From NCBI RefSeq assembly GCF_042453785.1, contig NC_091665.1:11665501-11729500 (forward strand): a stretch of DNA of 64,000 nt, given 5' to 3'. A model generated the notes under the pieces. The model did not search any database. It saw only the letters and a program-made list of their open reading frames with translations, and was not told the origin of the DNA. The position numbers were made by a program, and so were the translations under genes. This DNA comes from Malus domestica (lineage: Eukaryota; Streptophyta; Magnoliopsida; Rosales; Rosaceae). Below are positions 45,717 through 58,466 of the stretch, in pieces; the first letter of the stretch is position 1, and every line of letters begins with the position of its first letter.

Positions 45717-48700
45717 TATAAATTCCACGTTGGGATCAAGAAACCTCAATACCCAAAAAATATTTTAAATCACCAAGGTCTTTTATCCGAAAATGATCAC
45801 GGAGAATAGAGTTCAAAGAATCAATGGCACTAATGTTGTTGCCTGTAATCACAATATCATCCACATAAATGAGTAAGGCTGTGAAAGAAGTACCGAACTT
45901 TCTGGTGAATAGTGAATTGTCAGCTTTGGATTGTTGAAAACCAGTGAAAAGAATGGCACTAGTGAATTTGGCAAACCATTGGCGAGAAGCCTGCTTGAGA
46001 CCATTAAGGGACTTGTGAAGGCAACACACAAGATTCTCCCCTTATCGCCGAAGACCAGGATGAGGAGACATATAAATTTCCTTATGCAAGTCACCATGCA
46101 AAAAAGCATTATTAACATGGAGCTGATGAAGAGACCAAGACTCACTAGTGGCAAGAGAAAGAAGACAACGCATCGTAATCATCTTAGCAGTAGGAGAAAA
46201 AATGTCATGATAATCAATACCTTCAGCCTGTGTGTAACCTTTAGCAACTAAGCGAGCTTTATAAGTCTCAATGGAACCATCATAATTATACTTCAGTTTG
46301 TACACCTACTTATAATCAATGGGAACTTTGCCAGGGGGCAAGGTAGTTAAAGTCCAAGTACCATTGGCATGTAAAGCTTGAAGCTTCTCATTCATGGCAC
46401 GACGCCAATTAGGGTCATTGGCAACCTTGGTAAAGGATGATGGCTCCACATTCCTACTAATAGAGTAAATATATGAAAGATGTTTGGGAGAGTAACGGTG
46501 GTAAGAAATAAAATTACAAGGTGGATATCGCGTACCTTTTGAAGAATCGAGTTGCGAAGTTGAGGATTGGTGTGGTGGCAGAATCACCTGCAAGCAAATG
46601 TAGTCTTTTAAATAGGATTGGGGTTTATGGGTACGGGAAGAAGTTCGTTGGGTATGGGGAATGTCAGGATGAGGTGTGGCTGGGAGATGAGGGGGTCCGT
46701 GGGTAGTTGGGTGGAATCTGAGGTAGTATCGTTGGAAGGAGTAAGTGGGGTTGGGAGTGTAGTGGTGGGAGGGTGGAAAGGTGAGGTGGCAGCATTGGAA
46801 GGGGGCATGAAAGTGGAGCTGGGTGAGGTGGCAGTATGGGAAGGTGGCGTGGTGTCAAGAGATGGTGGATAGGAAAGGTCCAGAGGAGAGGGAAGAGACA
46901 GTGTAGGCATGGGGGATGGGGTAGGGGTGGGGTTAACGGCAAAAGAGAAGGAATCTTCATGAAAGATTACATCCTTATTGGTCAGAGTGCGGTGATTGTA
47001 TAGGTCGTATAGTTTGTATGCTTTCTGTCCATTAGGGTAACCAAGGAAGATGCGATAATGGGCTTGAGGGGAAAATTTAGTTTTGTGAATGACAGTGGTG
47101 GCATAGGCTAGACAACCAAAGACATGGAAATGGTCATAGGTTAGGGTTTTGTTATGAAGAACCTCAAAAGGAGATTTATTATGGAGAAGAGAGGGTTTAT
47201 TAGATAAGCAACTGTAAGAACACATTCACCCCAAAATTTTAGAGGAACATATGATTGGAAACAAAAGGCGCGAGCAGTCTCAAAGAGGTGCCTATGTTTT
47301 CATTCAACAACGCCATTTTGTTAAGGGGTATAAACACAAGAAGTTTGAAAAAAGGACCCCATTGTCTGAGAACAAATTACGAAGAGAAAAAAATTCACCT
47401 CCATTATCAGTATGAATGCATTAGATTTTAGTATGGAATTGGGTATTGACATAAGCAAAAAAAATCCTTGATTAATTGTTGAGTATCCAATTTATGTTTC
47501 ATGAGAAAGACCCACGTAAAGTGAGCAAAATCATCCACAATGGTTAAAAAATAATGAGCTACAAAAAGGGAAGATTGACAATTCGAGCCTAAAATATCAC
47601 AATGAATTAAAGCAAAAGGAAAAGTCGTTGAAATTGAACTTTGTTGATGCACAAAATCAGCAAGGACTTTGGTACAACAGAAAGTGTTAAGTTTGTGACC
47701 TTCGCTAGATTGCTCCAGTCACTAGTGTGGATAAGTAAGTAAATGGATAGGGACAGAGAAGCAAACACAAGATGTACGTGGTTCACCCAGATTGGCTACG
47801 TCCACGGAGTAGAGGAGTTCTCATTAATTGTGAAGGGTTTATACAAGTACATAGGTTTAAGCTCTCATTTAGTGAGTACTAATGAATGATTTAGTACAAA
47901 TGACATTAGGAAATATTGTGAGAGAATGATCTCTATTTATAGAAGAGAGTTTCTAGTTTCATTTTGACATTGACACGTGTCGTGTTGTGATTGGCTTCTG
48001 ATGTCAACACATGTTGCGCTATGATTGGCTTCTGATGTCGACATGTGTCGCGCTGTGATTGGCCTCCTGGTTGGAGGGAAACTCTTCTAGGTCCTTGATA
48101 GTATAACGTTGACCGGTGCTCAGTAGTTTCGGGATTGGTCAAGTACGGTATAAACAGTGCTTCCTTATGTTCCCGAGTGAGAGAAGCTCCTCGATTGGGG
48201 ACTTGCAAGATCCAAGCTATTGAGTAATCACGAAACTTCTACGTACCGAAGTGTGGTATCATTTTCACTTACCTTATCTGTCTCATATGTAGATGTGGCA
48301 TCTTCTCTGGAAGTACTTTTCCTCCATCCAGGGGTGGTATCTTTAACCGATAAAGATGAACAAGGTAATGTATCAATTTCACTTGAAGCTTACTTGTAGT
48401 TTCAGACTTGGTCACGTGCGATACAAACCCTATAGTAGGAGTCTCCCAAGTCGCCAAGCTAGGAGATTTGCCGAAGGAGGTAACAGACAAGGTAAGCAAT
48501 CAGACTTCCAAGCAAGCAACCTGGATCGGAGGTTCAACTTCGGCTTCTAGTTGATTGTTTTCCTTCTCCTTGTGTCGTAAACAGCAACAAGGATAAGGAG
48601 AAGCAAATGGAGAAGAGATGGTATGAGATACTTTTGCTTTTGAAGAAGAAACTTTCCACATGCTTATTCTTGAACTGGGCTGGAGGATTTTCTGGTTTCC

Positions 48701-49445
48701 TCCAGAGTATAAGACCGACTCAAGAATTTAAGGGTCAAAACAAGTCCATCAAATCTAGAGTACGTTTGACCCTGATGATATGAGATACTTTTGCTATTGA
48801 CAAAGTAGTGGATGTATCGGCACGTGTTCTGTTACGCTTGTCTCCACATGCTTCCTTATATCCTTCTCACTCGCTCTATCTATTCCTCAGGCAGATGTGG
48901 TATTTTCACTGGAAGCATAAGATGTTGAAGATGAGTATTCGAGAGCAATGCCAGGTAAGTAATCAGGCAAGGGGTTCCAGGCAGTCAGTTCTTGATTAGA
49001 AGTTTGATTCCAAGTGCTGACTGATTGCTCTCTTTATCCTTGTCTTGCAAGTAAGAACAAGGCCAAAGGAAAAGATAGGGAAAAAGCATGATATGGCATA
49101 CTCTTGCTTTTAACCCTGATAATATAAGATACTCTTGCTCTGGTGTGGCTTGTTTGCAGAGGTATTATCAGGAGGAAAAGAAGCTGAGTATTTCGAGAGA
49201 CTCTGCTGAGAGTGCCCTCTCGGATGTGAAGAAAAGTTAAGCAATTTTTTTATTTGCAGGTCTGCCTAGCTGTGGAGGATGGAGGTCGACATATATAGGT
49301 TTACCCTTCTTGGTCATAGCAATGTAGTGGGAGCTGTAAGCTTCACGTGTTTTAACTTTGTTAGAGCACTTTGAAAAAGTGGTATGTGGCATCTGGAAAG
49401 CTGATGTTGTGTGTGAAGATTGCTGACAAGCTTTATTCAAAGAAA

Positions 49446-49895
49446 TCTAGCTCTCGAAGTTCGGAGAGCGGTGCCTCTTCGATTTTTGAACAAGCAATCT
49501 TGTCGGGGATCTGGCTTTCGAGATTCAGAGAACGGTGTCTCTTCAATTTTTGAGAAAGCAATCATGTTAGGAGTCTGACTCTTGAGATTCGGAGAGCAGT
49601 GTCTTTTCGATTTTTGAGAAAGTAATCTTGTTGGGAGTCTGACTCTCGAGATTCAGAGGGCGGTGCCTCTTCGATTTTTGAGCACGTAATCCTGTTGGAA
49701 GTCTGGCTCTCGAGATTCGAAGAGCAGTGCCTCTTCAATTTTTTAGAAAGCAATCCTGTTGGGAGTCTGACTCTTAAGATTTGGAAAGTAGTGTCTCTTC
49801 GATTTTTGAGAAAGTAATCCTATTGGGAGTCTGGCTCTCGAGATTCGGAGGGCGGTGCCTCTTCGATTTTTGAGCAAGCAATCTTGTTGGGAGTG
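49446..49895. repeat. 64-bp tandem array in the LARD
   Basis: About seven units with starts at 49496, 49560, 49624, 49688, 49752 and 49816. Each has 'gggagtctgactctcgagat' and 'gcctcttcgatttttgag'. Variation between units is 5-15%. Confidence 0.92.
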
Positions 49896-50308
49896 TTTTC
49901 TTGAATGTGAGTAAAGGTTGGGCATTTTTGCCAGTTTGCCTTGCCACGGAGGATGGAGGTTGACACATATTGGGACTTTCTAGTTATCAAGCAGTGATGC
50001 TGTTCATTTACACTTATGGGTAATAATAGGGTAGCTGGACCTTCAAAATTTATGTTTCTAAACTTTGTCATAGATCTTTGGCAAAGTTATCAGTGGTACC
50101 CGAAGAACTGATGTTGCGTGTGAAAAGTGGTGCCTCTTTGGAATCCGGAGAGTGGTTTCGATTTTTGAACCAACGACCTTGTTGCCCTTTCTTTTATAAG
50201 GGCACCAATTGTGTGCAAGAAGTACATTCAGAGAGTTATTGCTTGTAGGAATTTTCCCCTTACTTCAGAGATTTATTGCACCTCATTTCTCCTTTATCAT
50301 TTTTGAGA

Positions 50309-50983
50309 ATGTTTGGCCCATCAGACCGTCGTTTTGACTTGAACTTTGGTGAAGAGGCAGCCATGCCTTCTCAAGACAACATATAGCTCCCATCCTTTTT
50401 ATCCTCTACTGGTCCTCTTACCGTTGGGGACTCTGTGATGAACAATGATATGACCGCTGCGGTGGTGGCTAGGAATCTTCTCACTCCTAAAGATAACAGA
50501 CTACTTTCCAAACAGTCTGATGAGTTGGCTGTTAAGGATTCTCTGGCTCTCAGTGTTCAGTGTGCAGGTTTTGTGTCTAATATGGCCCAACGCCTATTTG
50601 CTCGAACCCACCAAGTTGAATCATTGGCGGCTGAAGTGATAAGTCTTAAATAGGAGATCAGAAGGCTCAAGCATGAGAATAAACAGTTGCACAGGCTCGC
50701 ACATGACTATTTTACAAACATGAAGAGGAAGCTCGACCAGCTGCAGAAATCTAATGGTTAGATTTTACTTGATCATCAGAGGTTTGTGGGTTTGTTCCAA
50801 AGGCATTTATTGCATTCGTCTTTTGGGGCTGTACTATATAATGAAGCTCCAAATGATCAACCTTCGGTCCTTCCTCCTTCTGGGGTTCTGCCTAGTACTG
50901 AGGCTCCGAATAATCACCCTCTGATGCCTCATCTTTCTCGGGCTCTGCCGACTGCTGAGACTTCTCCTGAGCAACCTTTGTGA
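50309..50983 (+). pseudogene. Antisense ORF of the LARD (coiled-coil protein), decayed
   Basis: In-frame from ATG 50309 (MFGPSDRRFDLNFGEEAAMP) to TGA 50983, 225 codons, with three in-frame stops (about 50384, 50651-50653 and 50759-50761). The middle is a clear coiled coil (RTHQVESLAAEVISLK, EIRRLKHENKQLHRLAHDY, NMKRKLDQLQKS); the C-terminal third is Pro/Ser-rich with repeats (NEAPNDQPS.LPPSGVLPS). It runs opposite to gag. I have seen near-identical predicted proteins of unknown role in Rosaceae annotations (recall). Function unknown; antisense extra ORFs are known in Tat-type elements. Confidence 0.65.
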
Positions 50984-51569
50984 AGGCTCCCTCTTGTTTG
51001 TTTATTTTGATTCATGTATATGTACATATTTGTAACTTATCGGAGATATCAATAAACAAGTTTTGCTTCATTTCAACGTATTGTGTTAAATACAACAAGG
51101 CCTTCTTCACTAAGTTATTTGAATTTTTCTTTTTATTGAATCTTGTATGTTGAAGCTTTGTGAGTGAAGCATGTAGGTTGAGGTAGTGCTCCCTTAATTT
51201 CCTGAGTGAGGAAAACTTCTCGGTTAGAGACTTGAAAAAATCCAAGTCACTGAGTGGTCGTAAGACTTCCGAGTATCAAGGTGCAGTAGCATATGGTAGG
51301 AGTCCCCCAAGTCTCCGATTGAGGGAGTTAACGAAGGAGGTGTCTTCCTAGTAGCCAAGTTTCCAAAGTAACAAAACTTCACCATTTTCCTCTCTAAGTG
51401 GTAGCCCAAAACTCTTCCTTCATATATATTTGTTATGAAAGTTGTTAGGCCCAAAGAAGATGAGGCCTAGGCTTTTTTTTTTTTTTTGAATTTTCGAATG
51501 TTCGAATTTCCAAATTTTTGAATTTTCGAATTTCTGAAAATACATATATATATATATATATATATTAAG

Positions 51570-51950
51570 CTTTATAAGTGAAGCTTTGTAGGTGAAGCTT
51601 TGAGGTTGAAGCTTTGTTGGGTACCATGAATTGATTTTGCTTCACACTATCTTGATCAAGATAGTGTGAAGCTTTTGTGTTGAAGCTTTATAGGTGAAGC
51701 TTTTGTAGGTGAAACTTTTGTGGTGGGTGAAGCTTTTGTGGTGGGGGAAGTTTTTGTAGGTGAAGCTTTTGTGGTGGGGGAAGCTTTTATGGGTGAAGCT
51801 TTTGTTGGTGAAGCTTTTGTAGGTGAAGCTTTTGTTGGTGAAGCTTTTGTAGGTGAAGCTTTTGTGGTAGGTGAAGCTTTTGTGGTGGGTGAAGCTTTTA
51901 TAGGTGAAGCTTTTGTTGGTGAAGCTATTGTGGGTGCCACAAATTGATTT
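51570..51950. repeat. GGTGAAGCTTTTGT short tandem array
   Basis: About twenty 15-18-bp units (gtgaagcttttgtrg), giving HindIII-like AAGCTT sites throughout. Bounded on both sides by a 34-bp perfect palindrome (51639-51672 and 51952-51985). Confidence 0.9.
51639..51672. repeat. Perfect 34-bp palindrome, copy 1
   Basis: Centre TGATCA; arms GCTTCACACTATCTTGA and its exact complement, no spacer. An identical copy lies at 51952-51985, and seven decayed versions (cttgatcaagagtgtgtgaa) follow in the 95-bp array. Confidence 0.95.
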
Positions 51951-51951
51951 T

Positions 51952-51985
51952 GCTTCACACTATCTTGATCAAGATAGTGTGAAGC
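51952..51985. repeat. Perfect 34-bp palindrome, copy 2
   Basis: Identical to the copy at 51639-51672; the sequence just before it (attgattt) is also shared. Confidence 0.95.
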
Positions 51986-52254
51986 TTTTGAGAATTTGTA
52001 GTTGTCATCCATTGATGAAGCTTTGTTGAATATCCCTTTTTTTTCTTTTTTTTTTTGGGAAACTAGAAATTTGAAAATGTGGAGAGACAACATATACAAA
52101 TTTTGCTTCCACATTGTTGAGCAAGAGATTGTGATGCAAGCCACACCTTGTAGTAGTTGAAGGTTTGGATGAACCATATAAATTGAATTTGCTTCGAACA
52201 GTCATGAATTTCCCTCGAATGTTTGAGAATTGTAGTTGCCCTCCATTGATGAAG

Positions 52255-52890
52255 CTTTTGTTGGCACCATAAATTGGTTTTGCTTCACACTATCTTGATC
52301 AAGAGTGTGTGAAGCTTTTAAGAATTGTGGTTGCCCTCTATTGATGAAGGTCTTGTTGGCACCATAAATTGGTTTTGCTTCACACTGTCTTGATCAAGAG
52401 TGTGTGAAGCTTTTGAGAATTATGGTTGCCCTCCATTAATGAAGCTCTTGTTGGCACCATAAATTGGTTTTTCTTTACATTGTCTTAATCAGGAGTGTGT
52501 GAAGCTTTCGAGAATTGTGGTTGAACTCCTTTGATGAAGTTTTTGTTGACACCATAAATTGGTTTTGCTTCACACTGTCTTGATCAAGAGTGTGTGAAGC
52601 TTTTGAGAATTATGGTTGCCCTCCATTGATAAAGCTCTTGTTGGCACCATAAATTGGTTTTGCTTCACGCTGTCTTGATCAAGAGTGTGTGAAGCTTATG
52701 AGAATTGTGGTTGCCCTCTATTGATGAAGCTCTTGTTGGCACTATAAATTGGTTTTGCTTCACACTGTCTTGATCAAGAATGTGTGAAGCTTTTGAGAAT
52801 TGTGATTGAACTCATTTGATGAAACTCGTGTTGGCACCATAAATTGGTTTTGCTTCACACTGTCTTGATTAAAAGTGTGAAGCTTTCTAC
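52255..52890. repeat. 95-bp tandem array in the LARD
   Basis: Seven units; 'ttggcaccataaattggttt' starts at 52260, 52355, 52451, 52545, 52641, 52736 and 52831. Each unit contains a decayed form of the palindrome found at 51639. Confidence 0.92.
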
Positions 52891-53004
52891 AAGTTGTAGT
52901 GTTTGCATTGTTACAGAGGGGAAATATCTGAAGCAGATGCAAGAGGGCTGAATGCTAGGAGTTCACATGTATAAGTTGTACTACTCGTCTTTTGGTAGGT
53001 GGAA

Positions 53005-53800
53005 TGAATGGTGACTTGCTTTCATCACTTGGTTGGTGGTACGAATGTGAGTTCTTTCATCACCTTTCATCACATTTCATCACCTGGTTGGTGGCACGAG
53101 GATGAGTTCCTTCTTCACCTGGTTGGTGGCATGAAGGAGAGTACGAGTTGTACATTTCATCACCTGGTTGGTGGCATGAAGATGAGTTCTTTCTTCACCT
53201 GGTTAATGGCATGAGTGGTAAGTTACCAAATGATATTAGAGTACTAGTTGTACATTTCATCACCTGGTTGGTGGCATGAAGGAGAGTATAGGTTGTACAT
53301 TTCATCACCTGGTTTGTGGCATGAAGATGAGTTCATTCTTCACCTGGTTGGTGGCATGAGTGGTAAGTTGCCAAATGATATTAGAGTACGGGTTGTACAT
53401 TTCATCACCTGGTTGGTGGCATGAAGGAGAGTACGGGTTGTACATTTCATCACCTGATTGGTGGCACGAAGATGAGTTCTTTCTTCACCTGGTTGGTGGC
53501 ATGAGTGGCAAGTTACCAAATGATATTAGAGTACTAGTTATACATTTCATCACCTAGTTGGTGGCATGAAAGAGAGTACGGGTTGTACATTTCATCACTT
53601 GGTTGGTGGCATGAAGATGAGTTACTTCTTCACCTGGTTGGTGGCATGAGTGGCAAGTTGCCAAATGATATTAGAGTACGGGTTGTACATTTCATCACCT
53701 GGTAGGTGGCATGAAGGAGAGTACGGGTTGTACATTTCATCATCTGGTTGGTGGAATGAAGATGAGTTCTTTTTTTCACATTTCATCACCTGGTTGGTGA
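53005..53800. repeat. Higher-order tandem array in the LARD
   Basis: A ~45-bp word (acatttcatcacctggttgg + tggcatgaag) is organised into a ~145-bp higher-order unit beginning 'gagtggtaagttaccaaatg' at 53214, 53360, 53505 and 53648. Confidence 0.92.
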
Positions 53801-54339
53801 GAATAAGGGTAAGGTGTCGAGACATATTGTAGCAAGTGTCGAAGACACAAAGTATGTTGAACCCTTTCGAAGTACAGTTGGCTTATGTATGGATGTGTTG
53901 GAATGTAAGATGTTTATGTATGAATGTGTTGTAATGTATAATGTTTATGTTGATTGATATGAATGATGCTTATGAATGTTTTGCTATGCATGAAGGGATC
54001 CATGCTTTTGATATGTGAACCATGTTGGTTGTAACACTTAATATCACATACTTTGTGTCAAAGTATGCATGTTGAAGCTCTGAGTTGAATTATAAGGGTA
54101 TGTCAGCGTAGACCAAGTGTTCCAGTGCTAGGAACGCAAAAGACTCAGAAGAAGTTGTCTGAATTCCCTCTTCTTTAAATATTTTCCGACTGGCTTGTGT
54201 GACAAAAGATCTCAAGCGGTTGAGAGTCAAAACATTTGTAATGTGTATGCCTTTTTATAATAGCATCTCCTTCAGTACCTAGTCCTTCACTTTGAAAGAG
54301 TGAGGCTTGGCCCCATAGTCATAATAGTCGACGGTACGT

Positions 54340-56040
54340 TCACCCCTGGTTGTATTGATACGAACTTTTATCCTTCTTATTGTAATGGGCTTGCTGAGAG
54401 TAAAAATCCTTCCTCTTACCAAGAGACAGATACGTTTGGTGACTTAGCGAGTTGCTAAATGAGGCAAGAGATGATGCAATAGGTGTCTGAATGCCCAATA
54501 TCTCCTCACTTGGTAGAACTTGACTTCCACTTCCCATTTGTTGATAGGGGTTAACCATATGGGGGTTCCCTTGGTATGTCTTTGCTTCGGCGGAGGCGTG
54601 GTTGTAAGCTTGTGCCATCACCTCAGAGTAAATCTTCCAAGTGTTGGCATTGATCAAGTACTTGAGGAAACAATCATGTAGACCTGTCGTGAAGGCCTTG
54701 AGGGCGGTCTTGTCATCTACCTCAGCAAAGCAAGAATACTCATGGCTGAAGCGACCGACATACTCTCGTAGTGACTTATCCGGTTTCTGGCCAATAGTGT
54801 ACAAGTCATCTGCAGAAAGCAAGTGATCGGTCTGGAAGATGTGTTGAGAGACAAACAGTTTCCTCAATTCCTCAAATGAGTCTACTGTCTCAGGTGGAAG
54901 ACGACAATACTAGTTTAGAGCTTCGCCAGAGAGGGTGGAGGGGAAGAGAAGACATCGCTCTTCGTCGGTGTGCATCCGATATGCCATGGTGGACTCAAAG
55001 AGGTTAAGGTGTTCAATTGGGTCATTCCTTCCAGTATAGAGTTGTAAACCAAGCTTTGTTTTTTTTGTCTTCGCTTGAAGGGGGTGTCGATGATCCTTCT
55101 TGTGAAAGGGTCAGGCCTGGGTTGGTTCCAGTCAGGTATCTCGGCCTGACGTTCAGCCTTCAACTTGTTTACTTCCTCAAGGAGCTGTAGGACAATAGGG
55201 TCATGAGTGGAGTTATGTACCACTAGAATTTTCTTTCGTAAGTCTCCATCACCTCTTGGAAGTAGGAAAGTTTGAGCATGGGTGTGTGGTTTTTTCTTGG
55301 ACTCGCCGTACTGACTTCTAGGGCGAGTCTGTCGAAATACCTCAGAGTCCCCCGTACCTTCATGTTCTTCTGGGACCTATCGTTCCTTCCCTAGATTGGC
55401 AGCTGGCCTGGGTCGTGGGAGGAGACCGAGTCTTTCAGAAACCCTTGGGTCATTAATCTTCGAGCATATATGGAGGGGATTCTCTCGACATTGCTTTAGG
55501 AAGTCTCGGCAGTCACGATAAACGGCTTTCGATCCTTCCAACCCTTTTGCAAAGAGGTGTCTTCCTCCACTTCTTCTACTTCGGGTCGAAGCATCTGGGT
55601 TGAGAGAAGTTTCATGTTGATCAATGTTTTGATGATTAGCCCACTTCTCATCAGGGATACCCATGTCGAATGGAGGTGACCCTCCGTGTTGGGGGGCACC
55701 TAGATGATGGTTGATGTCCACAGGGGCAACGAGCTCGCGTGTTTGAGTACGCCTAGTTCGTGGAGCGTCTCAAAGAGCTTCTCATACTGCTTCTGGAAGA
55801 CCTCATTCTTCATTGCTATCTTGTTGTTATGAGCTTCTAGCTCATCGACTTTAGCTTGAAGAGCAACCCTCTTTCCTTCCTTCTTTCATTGCTTCGCACT
55901 AGGTGCAAGAGGGGTGTCATTCTGTGTGTTGTGGCTTCCTTCGCTCCCCATGTTGGAAAATGATGCATGGTCAAAAGAGAGTGTACGAATGGTGGAAACC
56001 AACTTGGCAAAGCTGAAGAAAGTGGGAATAAGTGTCGTTC
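54340..56040 (-). pseudogene. LARD gag remnant, minus strand
   Basis: From high to low: a short leader frame MGSEGSHNTQNDTPLAPS (about 56005-55945), a middle frame 55721-55377, a frame 55223-54915 (LQLLEEVNKLKAERQ, RPDPFTRRIIDTPF, TQLNTLTSL), and the capsid-like frame 54867-54340 with QKPDKSLREYVGRFSHEY and DKTALKAFTTGL, typical of Tat/Ogre-like gag. The pieces are joined by frameshifts and stops. No protease or zinc knuckle follows. Confidence 0.8.
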
Positions 56041-58466
56041 CCACAGACGGCGCCAAATGTTGATGCACAAAATCAGCGAGGACTTTGGTACAACAGAAAG
56101 TGTTAAGTTTGTGACCTTCGCTAGATTGCTCCGATCACTAGTGTGGATAAGTAAGTAAATGGATAGGGACAGGGAAGCAAACACAAGATTTACGTGGTTC
56201 ACCCAGATTGGCTACGTCCACGGAGTATAGGGGTTCTCATTAATTGTGAAGGGTTTACACAAGTACATAGGTTCAAGCTCTCCTTTAGTGAGTATTAGTG
56301 AATGATTTAGTACAAATGACATTAGGAAATATTGTGAGAGAACCTCTATTTATAGAAGAGAGTTTCTAGTTTCATTCTTACATTGACATGTGTCGTTTTG
56401 TGATTGGCTTCTGATGTCGACACGTGTTGTGCTATGATTGGCTTCTGATGTCAACACGTGTCGCGCTGTGATTGGCCTCCTAGTTAGAGGGAAACTCTTC
56501 TGGGTCCTTGACGGTATAACGTTGACCGGTGCTCAGTAGTTTCAGGATTGGTCATGGTACAAACAAACTTAAACCAAAAGGTTGACGAGTTTGTTTCACC
56601 AAAGGACAAACATCACAAATATGACTAGAATCAAAAGAACAATAAGAAAACTAGAAGCTAAAGCTTGCAAATGAGTAGATGAAGGGTGACCAAGGTGCCT
56701 ATGCCATATGGAGGACAGGATGTTGATGATGTTGCAGAGAGGGTGACAGGTGGGGATAGAGGAGGCAAGGGCCATGAGGTAATATAGATCGCCATATTGC
56801 TTACCCACACCAATCATCGCCTTCGAAACCAAGTCCTGCAAAACAAAGAAAGAAGGAAAGAATGTTATGGAACATGATAATCCATCTGTAAGCTTACCCA
56901 CCAATAAAAGGTCCACTTTAAAATTAGGGACACATAAAACATCTTTCAAATTAACCGAGGAATTTTAACGAAAAGTGCCATTTAAAGTAATTGGAGTGGT
57001 AGTACCACTAAGCAAAGAAACAGGTGGCAAATGTGAAGCAGAAGTATTAACTAAACATGAAGCTGAAGAAGTAATATGATATGTAGCTCCACTGTCAAGG
57101 ATTCATTGACCATGATGAGAAGTTACAGGTAACAAACCTTTGGCAAAGTCATCACTGAAAACTGCAAGGGCATGAGGAGATGAAGAAGAGTCTATAGTGT
57201 CAATTAGGGTAACAAGGACACATAAATGCTATTAGGCTGAAAGGTAAGGCATTGCAACCTGTACATCATGCAAAGTGGGCTGGGCTTGCACATGATGGAC
57301 TAAGGGAGGGACAATAGCATTGTGGACCTGGGGGCTGTTGTTGGGCCGATGACTAGCATTGTTAGTGTTGCGTGTAGGACTGGCAGTGCCATTCCTGCAT
57401 GAAGAACCAGCAGATGCAGTGGACGTGGATGAACGATAGGGTGGCTGCAATGGTTGTCCATGGAAATGATGACGAACAAGGTAACCGTGAAGTTTGTGAC
57501 AATTTTTACGGGTGTGAAAGTTATAGTTGCAATAGGTGTAGTGGAGAGGAGGGCAGTAGGAGGAAGTACAGGAAGAGCCACGACCCGCCATGGCTGCAGA
57601 TTGGTCTGCAAAAATAAGGGAGCCCAACGAATGCTGTTTTTCAGTCTGAGAAACTAAGGAACAAGCTTGGCAAAGGGTTCATCAAAAGAATATGGTCCCG
57701 AACGGCAAAGAAAGACTCATTAAGCCTCTTGAGGAATTGTATAAGTTGCTGCCTTTCATTCTTGGTGCCATAAGAACAGGTGTAGTGCTCATTGTATGAG
57801 GCAAGTTCGTCCTAAAGGCCTTTGAGGCGAGTGAAATAGGCGGAGAGGGATGAAGTACCTGAGGAGATGGTGGCGAGTTCACGATTGAGTTGGATGATAC
57901 GGGGGTCGTTGCTTTGGGAGAACTGTTTGCGAAAATCGTCCCATACGGCTTTGGCAGTGGTGGAAAAGATGACGGACTCGACAAGATCAGGCTCCAAAGA
58001 ATGAAGGAGCCAAGAAAGAATCATGTCGTTGCAGTAGTGCCAAGTAGCATGAGTATCAAGATCCTTGGAGGAGGACGGCTCCTCGATATCACCATTAAGA
58101 AAACCAAGTTTGTTCTTGGTGCTCAAGGAAATCTCCATGCCGTTCGCCCAGGTTGTATAATTATCTCCATCAATTTTTTGGAGACAAGAACAAGGTTAGG
58201 ATGATCATAATGGTGAAGCTAAAAGGGGGTACTGCTTTCAGAGTTTCCCATGATGGAAGAACAGGAATGGCAGAAGAAGGCTACCGAAAAAATTTAAAGA
58301 AAAGCTAGGGTTTTGAAACCTGCTCCGTATACCATGTAGAAAAAGATATGTGGGCTGAAAAATATATTTCATTGGTACGTGAATAAGAATATATACAATT
58401 ACATTCCTTGCACAACAAGCTATTATCCCTACAAGTTAGGAATACAACTACAATTAGGATTACAAT

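Larger units (their letters stand above)
47642..56565 (-). mobile_element. Gag-only LTR retroelement (LARD/TR-GAG type), 8.9 kb
   Basis: Perfect 5-bp target duplication AACTT (47637-47641 and 56566-56570). LTRs 47642-48156 (515 bp) and 56058-56565 (508 bp) are about 93-95% alike by eye. In minus sense the 5' LTR is the right one; next to it the PBS region reads TTGGCGCCGTCTGTGGGAAC, the start typical of Tat/Ogre-type gypsy elements (recall). It encodes a decayed gag (minus, 56000-54340), no protease, RT or integrase, an antisense ORF (50309-50983, plus) and four tandem arrays between 49.4 and 53.8 kb. Confidence 0.9.
44725..58138 (-). pseudogene. Copia polyprotein, minus strand, broken and split
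   Basis: Read from high to low coordinates: gag (58138-57812, WHYCNDMILSWLLHSLEPDL, AVWDDFRKQFSQSND), zinc-knuckle region near 57540, gag-pre-integrase (56949-56596, IWHRHLGHPSSTHLQ), then a nested LARD. Beyond it come integrase core (47652-47428, IHCDILGSN, FLTIVDDFAHFTWVFLM), integrase end (47225-46608, SPFEVLHNKTLTYDHFHVFG), RT (46593-45720, [47 protein letters not shown]) and RNase H (45060-44725, [37 protein letters not shown]). About 250 residues between RT and RNase H are missing. Several frameshifts. Confidence 0.88.

Noticed and set aside
51720-51947. GEAFV-repeat ORF and its antisense KASPT-repeat ORF
   Set aside because: Tandem 15-18-bp DNA array inside a LARD with no sign of coding constraint.
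57399-58204. Plus-strand frames over the copia gag region
   Set aside because: Antisense shadows of the minus-strand gag and zinc-knuckle frames.
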